Shown: piece after piece, positions 5,484 through 10,928 of the stretch
Layout: each line of letters begins with the position of its first letter
Position numbering within the stretch: the first letter of the stretch is position 1
Origin: SZUA-430 sp044375275
GTDB taxonomy: Bacteria > Pseudomonadota > Alphaproteobacteria > Micropepsales > Micropepsaceae
Assembly: GCA_044375275.1 (NCBI GenBank)
Contig: JBILMZ010000117.1
Span: forward strand, 1-10,928
Direction: 5' to 3'
DNA length: 10,928 bases
Made by a program: the position numbers and the translations under genes
Notes under the pieces: generated by a model
What the model saw: only the letters and a program-made list of their open reading frames with translations
The model's database searches: none
What the model was told of the DNA's origin: nothing

Positions 5484-6842
5484 TTATTCGGACAGCCAGT
5501 AGGTCATGCCCGGATTGGGGCGACCAACGAAGCACTGCCGGTTCAGGCGATAGTGGCGGATGACTTCTTCAGCCTGGCGGGCTTCCGATTCATTGCCACC
5601 CATGTGCAGCATCCAGTGGCTGCCATCGACGACCTTCCATGCCCCGCCGACCCAGCGGGCCTGCGTTGTGTTGGGATTGTTGCCGACGCAGTCATCTCCC
5701 GGCATGCTTCCCGACGGAACAGTGTTGCCCCGCTTGAAGTAGATCATGCTCGGGTCCGGACGACCGATGTAGCAGGTCTCCGTGAACCGGTAGTTCCGGA
5801 TCACGTTGGCTGCACGCTGGGCTTCAGCGGCATTCGAACCGAACGCCATCATCTGCTGCGGACCATCAACAACCTTCCATTGTCCGCCCACGAAGGCAGC
5901 CTGGACGTTGTTCCAGTTGAAGCCGATGCAGTCCTCGCTGAAGCTCAGGCCACCGCCGGCACCACCGCCACCGCCGGGAGGCCAACCGCCACCGCCGCCG
6001 CCAGGGCCACCACCGCCGCCCGGAGGCCAGCCGCCGCCACCGCCCGGAGGCCATCCACCACCGCCACCAGGTCCGCCGGACAGGCGACGCAGCGACGAGA
6101 TGTTGTCGTTGAAGCCCCACGGCGCCAGGACAGGCGTGTCGCTGTCGACCGTTCGGCAGGGAGGATTGAAGTTGGTGTTCTTGCAAACCTGCCAGACTTC
6201 ACCGGGCGACACACGAATGCTGCTCGTGATGTCGTTCCAGCCAAGCGGAGCGAGATTTGGCGTGTTCGAATTCACGAACAGGCTGCCACCGGCAAAGAGC
6301 GGGTGCTCGTAAAGCGTCAGACCGCCGCCACCGCCGCCACCACCGGGACCGCCACCACCACCGGGACCACCGCCGCCGCCAGGTCCGGGAGGCCATCCGC
6401 CCCAGCCAGGCCAGCCACCGAAGTGCTTGCGCAGGTTGCCACGCGATGTATACGGCCTGCGACCGGATCCATCCGTAAAGCGCGTGAAGATCGTGTACTG
6501 CAGACTGTCACCGGGACGGTCACGCAGGTGCAGGATCGTTTCCGCAAAGCCGGGATTGAAGGTGATCGTCAGGTCAGTAGCCTGCGACGCCGGATTGCCT
6601 GAAGGGCTCGGCGAGTAGGCAACGGCCTGCTCTGTCCCCCAATCGCAATCCGACGGGCTGCACTGTCCCCACACGCGTACTTTGAGGCCACCACCTGTCG
6701 GCGTGACACGTACGCGCGTGATGCTCGAAGTGCCTGCATCTTCATTCCGCCAGTCACCCGTAAACTCACCGTAGCCTGCCGCCGTGACAGGGCTGACGGT
6801 CATCGCGGACACGGCCGCGATAAGGAGCGCTTTGAAGCGCAT
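5484..6842 (-). CDS. Modular secreted protein with beta-gamma-crystallin domain and tandem C-terminal repeats (function unknown)
   Basis: This is a 452-residue precursor. Residues 1-22 are a Sec signal peptide (MRFKALLIAAVSAMTVSPVTAA). Residues 24-140 form a beta-rich domain with TGDWRNEDAGTSSITRVRV and WGQCSPSDCDWG, a pattern I recall from other secreted bacterial proteins but cannot name. Linker 1 (142-174) is Gly/Pro/Trp-rich. Residues 175-254 are a beta-gamma-crystallin domain: LYEHPLFAGGS, two Ca2+-clamp motifs NDITSS (203-208) and NDNISS (245-250), and WQVCKNTNF with a CR pair. Linker 2 (256-298) repeats GWPPGGGGG. Two homologous repeats follow (about 305-370 and 385-450), each with a Cys near the start, GG-x-WKVVDG, an EA-rich helix ending VIR-x-YR, and C-x-x-GRP-x-P-x-M-x-Y. 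It probably binds calcium outside the cytoplasm; no catalytic residues are evident. The frame extends upstream to 6878, but I chose 6842 for its signal peptide and AAGGAG six bases before it. Confidence 0.9.
   Translation of the reverse strand: MRFKALLIAAVSAMTVSPVTAAGYGEFTGDWRNEDAGTSSITRVRVTPTGGGLKVRVWGQCSPSDCDWGTEQAVAYSPSPSGNPASQATDLTITFNPGFAETILHLRDRPGDSLQYTIFTRFTDGSGRRPYTSRGNLRKHFGGWPGWGGWPPGPGGGGGPGGGGGPGGGGGGGGLTLYEHPLFAGGSLFVNSNTPNLAPLGWNDITSSIRVSPGEVWQVCKNTNFNPPCRTVDSDTPVLAPWGFNDNISSLRRLSGGPGGGGGWPPGGGGGWPPGGGGGPGGGGGGWPPGGGGGAGGGLSFSEDCIGFNWNNVQAAFVGGQWKVVDGPQQMMAFGSNAAEAQRAANVIRNYRFTETCYIGRPDPSMIYFKRGNTVPSGSMPGDDCVGNNPNTTQARWVGGAWKVVDGSHWMLHMGGNESEARQAEEVIRHYRLNRQCFVGRPNPGMTYWLSE
5949..6077 (-). 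repeat. Glycine-rich coding repeat, linker 2
   Basis: Codons for residues 256-298 of the secreted protein form imperfect tandem units encoding GWPPGGGGG (three WPP copies). On the plus strand this appears as runs of CCGCCACC-like triplets. The low complexity creates spurious long frames in several other frames and on the plus strand, and it is a likely site of length variation. Confidence 0.85.
6321..6419 (-). repeat. Glycine-rich coding repeat, linker 1
   Basis: Codons for residues 142-174 encode FGGWPGWGGWPPGPGGGGGP followed by more PGGGGG units. They join the N-terminal beta-rich domain to the beta-gamma-crystallin domain. Confidence 0.85.
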
Positions 6843-6848
6843 GTTCCT

Positions 6849-6854
6849 CTCCTT
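6849..6854 (-). promoter_or_regulatory. Ribosome binding site that fixes the secreted-protein start
   Basis: AAGGAG on the minus strand lies six bases upstream of the ATG at 6842, within a purine-rich stretch. It favours 6842 over the in-frame ATG at 6878. Confidence 0.75.
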
Positions 6855-6868
6855 CTCTTTTGTCTCGT

Positions 6869-6885
6869 CCGGGCACAACGCCCGG
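6869..6885 (-). other. Hairpin in the leader of the secreted-protein gene
   Basis: A perfect 6-bp stem, CCGGGC / GCCCGG, with a 5-base loop ends 26 bp upstream of the ATG at 6842. No T-run follows on either strand, so it is not an intrinsic terminator. It may be an mRNA leader structure or a protein-binding palindrome. The rest of the 246-bp gap between 6842 and the serC start shows no gene apart from the serC leader described separately. Confidence 0.4.
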
Positions 6886-7007
6886 GGAACGCGGGGAATT
6901 TAGACCTTCAAAAGGATTAAGCTAGGCAGCATCCATCACACACGCACTTGTTGTCTTTTGTTCATATTCGGGGACAATCCATGCCGCATCTGCGAAAAGC
7001 GTTTGAC

Positions 7008-7079
7008 CTTGGTGCCTGAATCAAGCCACAAGTCCGGCGGGACACGTCCCCCCAACGGGACGCGCCCATTCTGTAAGGA
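7008..7079 (+). promoter_or_regulatory. Candidate serC leader RNA (alphaproteobacterial serC motif)
   Basis: The serC motif is a known structured element in the 5' UTR of serC operons in Alphaproteobacteria, close to the start codon; this segment has the right place and is hairpin-rich. Hairpin 1 pairs CTTG-(G)-TG at 7008-7014 with CACAAG at 7027-7032. Hairpin 2 pairs GGCG (7036-7039) with CGCC (7063-7066) around GTCCC (7046-7050) / GGGAC (7057-7061), with loop CCCAAC. The 7046-7050 strand can instead pair with GGGAC at 7039-7043, so two folds compete. The element ends at the serC ribosome site. I could not compare it base by base with the family consensus. Confidence 0.5.
7074..7079 (+). promoter_or_regulatory. 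Ribosome binding site that fixes the serC start
   Basis: TAAGGA lies nine bases before the ATG at 7089 and directly abuts the in-frame ATG at 7080. The spacing therefore favours 7089 as the true start. Confidence 0.65.
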
Positions 7080-7088
7080 ATGGATAAA

Positions 7089-8243
<1,155 letters not shown>

Positions 8244-8253
8244 TCACCTGTGT

Positions 8254-8288
8254 CATCCCGGGCGCGGCAACGCCGCGACCCGGGACCC
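8254..8288. repeat. Palindromic hairpin between serC and serA, REP-like
   Basis: The stem is TCCCGGG-C (8256-8263) with G-A-CCCGGGA (8277-8285, one bulged A) continuing into GCGGC / GCCGC (8264-8268 and 8272-8276) around a 3-base loop, 13 bp in all. It has no T-run, so it is not a classical terminator. The form GTCATCCCGGG...CCCGGGACCCA resembles dispersed intergenic palindromes found in many alphaproteobacterial genomes; I recall this from family knowledge and only one copy is in this window. In the serC-serA transcript it may stabilise mRNA or adjust relative expression. Confidence 0.55.
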
Positions 8289-8334
8289 AGAGCCGACTGT
8301 CTCGGCCTCCCCGAAATTCTGGAGTTTCCCACCC

Positions 8335-9912
8335 ATGCCTAAAGTCCTGATCTCCGATCAATTGTCCCCGGCTGCCGTGCAGATCTTCAAGGATCGCGGC
8401 GTCGACGTGGACGTGAAGGTCGGCCTGTCGAAAGACGAACTCAAGACCATCATCGGCAACTATGACGGCCTCGCGATCCGCTCCGCGACCAAGGTCACCG
8501 CCGACATCCTCGCCGCCGCCACGAACCTCAAGGTCGTCGGACGCGCCGGCATCGGCGTCGACAACGTTGACATCCCGGCCGCCACGGGCCGCGGCGTCAT
8601 CGTCATGAACACGCCGCACGGCAACTCGATCACGACCGCCGAGCACGCCATTGCGCTGATGTTCGCGCTCGCCCGCGAGATCCCGGCCGCCAACGCCTCC
8701 ACCCATGCCGGCAAGTGGGAGAAGAACCGCTTCATGGGCGTCGAGCTCACTGGCAAGACGCTCGGCATCATTGGCTGCGGCAACATCGGCTCCATCGTCG
8801 CCGAACGCGCCAAGGGCCTGCGCATGAAGGTCGCGGCTTTCGATCCGTACCTCAGCCCCGAGCGCGCCGAGACCATGGGCGTCGAGAAGGTCGAGCTTGA
8901 GGAACTCCTCCTGCGCGCCGACTTCATTACCCTGCACACGCCGCTCACCGACAAGACGCGCAACATCCTCGACGCGCAGTCGCTCGCGAAGACAAAGAAG
9001 GGCGTGCGCATCATCAACTGCGCGCGCGGCGGACTGGTCGACGAAGCAGCCCTGAAGGACGCCATCGCCAGCGGCCACGTCGCCGGCGCCGCCCTCGACG
9101 TGTTCGAAACCGAACCGGCGAAGGAGAACGTACTCTTCGGCTCCGACAAGGTCGTGGCCACGCCGCACCTCGGCGCCTCCACCTCGGAAGCGCAGGAAAA
9201 CGTAGCCCTGCAGGTCGCCGAGCAGATGTCCGACTACCTGCTGACAGGCGCCATCACGAACGCGATCAACATGCCCTCGATCACGGCCGACCAGGCCGTC
9301 ATCATGAAGCCGTGGATTTCGCTCGCTGAAAAACTCGGCGCCTTTGCAGGCCAGCTCACCGAGACCAGCATCAAGTCCGTCGAGATCGTCTTCGAAGGCA
9401 ACGTCGCGGAGCTCAACACCCGCGCGCTGACACAGGCGGCCCTCGCCGGCCTGCTGAAGCCGAACCTCTCGGAGGTCAACATGGTCAACGCCCCGATCGT
9501 CGCGAAGGAACGCGGCATCCAGGTCAGCGAGATCCGCCGCACACAGCGCGGTGCCTATGAAGGCTACCTGATGCTCAAGGTCACGACCGAGCGCCAGACC
9601 CGCGAAGTGGCCGGCACCGTGTTCTCGAATGGCGTCCCGCGCCTCATCCAGGTCAAGGGCATCGACATGGAGTCCCACTTCACGCCGCACATGCTCTACG
9701 TCACGAACGAGGACAAGCCGGGCTTCATCGGCAAGCTGGGCACCCTGCTTGGCGACTCCAAGGTGAACATCGCCTCCTTCAATCTCGGCCGCACGGGCCC
9801 TGGCGGTGACGCCATCGCTCTCGTGGAAGTCGACGCCCCTGTCCCCGAAACCGTCCTCGCCGAACTGCGCAAACTGCCGGTCGTGAAGCAGGCCAAGGCA
9901 CTGGTGTTCTGA
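8335..9912 (+). CDS. serA: D-3-phosphoglycerate dehydrogenase SerA (long form with ACT domain)
   Basis: This 525-residue cytoplasmic enzyme oxidises 3-phosphoglycerate to 3-phosphohydroxypyruvate with NAD+, the committing step of serine synthesis. The catalytic/Rossmann part covers about 1-315: VGRAGIGVDNVD (68-79), the nucleotide loop GCGNIG (147-152) with Asp170 after strand two, and the catalytic triad Arg231 (NCARGG), Glu260 (ETEP) and His278 (PHLGAS). An intervening allosteric-substrate-binding-type domain spans about 316-450, and a C-terminal ACT domain starts at about 452 (MLYVTNEDKPGFIGKLGTLL), the usual site of serine feedback. The length is normal for the long form. CTGGAG lies ten bases before the ATG. 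A hairpin separates it from serC, and its stop overlaps the purA start. Confidence 0.97.
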   Translation: MPKVLISDQLSPAAVQIFKDRGVDVDVKVGLSKDELKTIIGNYDGLAIRSATKVTADILAAATNLKVVGRAGIGVDNVDIPAATGRGVIVMNTPHGNSITTAEHAIALMFALAREIPAANASTHAGKWEKNRFMGVELTGKTLGIIGCGNIGSIVAERAKGLRMKVAAFDPYLSPERAETMGVEKVELEELLLRADFITLHTPLTDKTRNILDAQSLAKTKKGVRIINCARGGLVDEAALKDAIASGHVAGAALDVFETEPAKENVLFGSDKVVATPHLGASTSEAQENVALQVAEQMSDYLLTGAITNAINMPSITADQAVIMKPWISLAEKLGAFAGQLTETSIKSVEIVFEGNVAELNTRALTQAALAGLLKPNLSEVNMVNAPIVAKERGIQVSEIRRTQRGAYEGYLMLKVTTERQTREVAGTVFSNGVPRLIQVKGIDMESHFTPHMLYVTNEDKPGFIGKLGTLLGDSKVNIASFNLGRTGPGGDAIALVEVDAPVPETVLAELRKLPVVKQAKALVF

Positions 9913-10928
9913 TGACAGGCGTAGCGGTAATCGGCGCCCAGTGGGGCGATGAAGGCAAGGGCAAGATCGTTGACTGGCTGTGCGAACGCGCAAGCGTGGT
10001 CGTCCGTTTCCAGGGCGGCCACAATGCGGGCCACACGCTCGTCATTGGCGACAAGACCTACAAGTTCTCGCTGCTGCCTTCGGGCATCGCGCGACCGAAC
10101 AAGCTCTCGGTGATCGGCAACGGCGTCGTTGTCGACCCTTGGGCGCTCATCGCCGAGATCGGCCGCATGACCGAACAGGGCCTGTCGATCACGCCCGCCA
10201 ACCTGCTCATCGCCGACAACGCGCCGCTCATCCTGCCGCTGCACGGCGAACTCGACACGCTGCGCGAGACGTCAAACGCCGGAACACGCATCGGCACGAC
10301 AAAGCGCGGCATCGGCCCGGCTTACGAAGACAAGGTCGGCCGCCGCGCCCTGCGCACGATCGATCTCGCCGACGTCAGCACCCTGCGCGCCAAGGTCGAC
10401 AACCTGCTCACCCACCACAACGCCTTGCGTCGTGGCATGGGCCAGACGGAAATCGACGCCGCCAAGCTCACCGCGCAGCTCACCGAGATTGCGCCGAAGG
10501 TCGTGCCGTTCCTCGGCCCCGTCTGGAAGCGCCTGCACGAAATCCGCATGCGCGGCGAACGCATCCTGTTCGAAGGCGCGCAAGGCGCCCTGCTCGATAT
10601 CGACCACGGCACCTATCCGTATGTGACCTCGTCGAACACCGTCGCTGGCCAGGCGGCCGCCGGTTGCGGCATCGCCCCGCGCGCGCTCACCTATGTGCTC
10701 GGCATCGCCAAGGCCTACACGACCCGCGTCGGCGAAGGTCCCTTCCCTGCAGAACTGACCGACGAGATCGGCGCGCGCCTCGGTGAACGCGGCCACGAAT
10801 TCGGCACCGTCACCGGCCGCAAGCGCCGCTGCGGCTGGTTCGACGCCGTGCTCGTCCGCCAGACCGTGATCACAGGCGGCATCGACGGCATCGCCTTCAC
10901 GAAGCTCGACGTGCTCGACGGCCTGAAG
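9912..10928 (+). CDS. purA: Adenylosuccinate synthetase PurA, N-terminal 339 residues (cut by right edge)
   Basis: The frame is open to the edge. PurA condenses IMP with aspartate using GTP to give adenylosuccinate, the first committed step from IMP to AMP. The GTP/catalytic loop GAQWGDEGKGK (8-18) carries Asp13; GGHNAGHT (36-43) contains catalytic His41. TTKRGIGPAYEDK and EGAQGALLDIDHGTYPYVTSSNT follow, and GRKRRCGWFD and KLDVLDGLK sit near the cut. Full-length family members are about 430 residues, so roughly 90 are missing. The ATG overlaps the serA stop by one base (TGATG), implying translational coupling rather than an independent ribosome site. A purA partner for serC-serA links serine/one-carbon supply to purine synthesis. 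Confidence 0.97.
   Translation, partial: MTGVAVIGAQWGDEGKGKIVDWLCERASVVVRFQGGHNAGHTLVIGDKTYKFSLLPSGIARPNKLSVIGNGVVVDPWALIAEIGRMTEQGLSITPANLLIADNAPLILPLHGELDTLRETSNAGTRIGTTKRGIGPAYEDKVGRRALRTIDLADVSTLRAKVDNLLTHHNALRRGMGQTEIDAAKLTAQLTEIAPKVVPFLGPVWKRLHEIRMRGERILFEGAQGALLDIDHGTYPYVTSSNTVAGQAAAGCGIAPRALTYVLGIAKAYTTRVGEGPFPAELTDEIGARLGERGHEFGTVTGRKRRCGWFDAVLVRQTVITGGIDGIAFTKLDVLDGLK

Noticed and set aside
5400..6602. 400-residue plus-strand frame with a GGAGG-like site before an internal ATG near 5421
   Set aside because: It crosses the terminator hairpin and runs antisense to the secreted-protein gene. Its Ala/Thr/Arg repeats come from the glycine linkers read backwards.
9980..10786. 268-residue plus-strand frame and overlapping minus-strand frames
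   Set aside because: They are shadows of purA, whose own frame contains all catalytic motifs. The alternative is Arg/His/Pro-rich out-of-frame sequence.

Overview
This window looks like chromosomal DNA from an alphaproteobacterium, most likely one of the Caulobacterales/Hyphomonadaceae type. The sequence is GC-rich. It carries a ChpT-type histidine phosphotransferase of the CckA-ChpT-CtrA cell-cycle relay, a DUF1134/EipA envelope protein, and a serC-serA-purA run preceded by a structured leader; all three point to Alphaproteobacteria. The family-level placement is inference. I see no insertion sequence, phage gene, tRNA, rRNA or CRISPR array.

Layout, left to right. (1) 1-1297, minus: the N-terminal 432 residues of a CheA chemotaxis kinase, cut by the window edge. 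(2) 1500-2141, minus: chpT, upstream of cheA and reading the same way. (3) A 162-bp divergent promoter region holding a perfect TTAA-N7-TTAA CtrA-type box. (4) 2304-3071, plus: a CysQ-type bisphosphate nucleotidase of the inositol-monophosphatase superfamily. (5) 3068-4530, minus: an SPFH (QmcA/stomatin-like) plus NfeD membrane-protein pair, convergent with cysQ and overlapping it by 4 bases. (6) 4690-5280, plus: an EipA/DUF1134 periplasmic protein with a Tat-like signal, ended by a strong intrinsic terminator. (7) 5484-6842, minus: a modular secreted protein of unknown function with a beta-gamma-crystallin domain and two glycine-rich linkers, ended by its own terminator. (8) 7089 to the right edge, plus: serC, serA and purA (cut by the edge), with a candidate serC leader RNA in front and a palindromic hairpin between serC and serA.

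Two parts form coherent systems. CheA and ChpT are both phosphotransfer proteins. The CtrA-type site beside chpT suggests that the regulator fed by ChpT may control chpT's own transcription. SerC and SerA catalyse steps 2 and 1 of phosphorylated serine synthesis, and purA follows with a stop-start overlap (TGATG), which suggests co-translation with serine synthesis. Serine supplies glycine and one-carbon units to purine synthesis, so joint expression makes metabolic sense. I did not find a wholly new multi-gene system. The least understood item is the mosaic secreted protein at 5484-6842.
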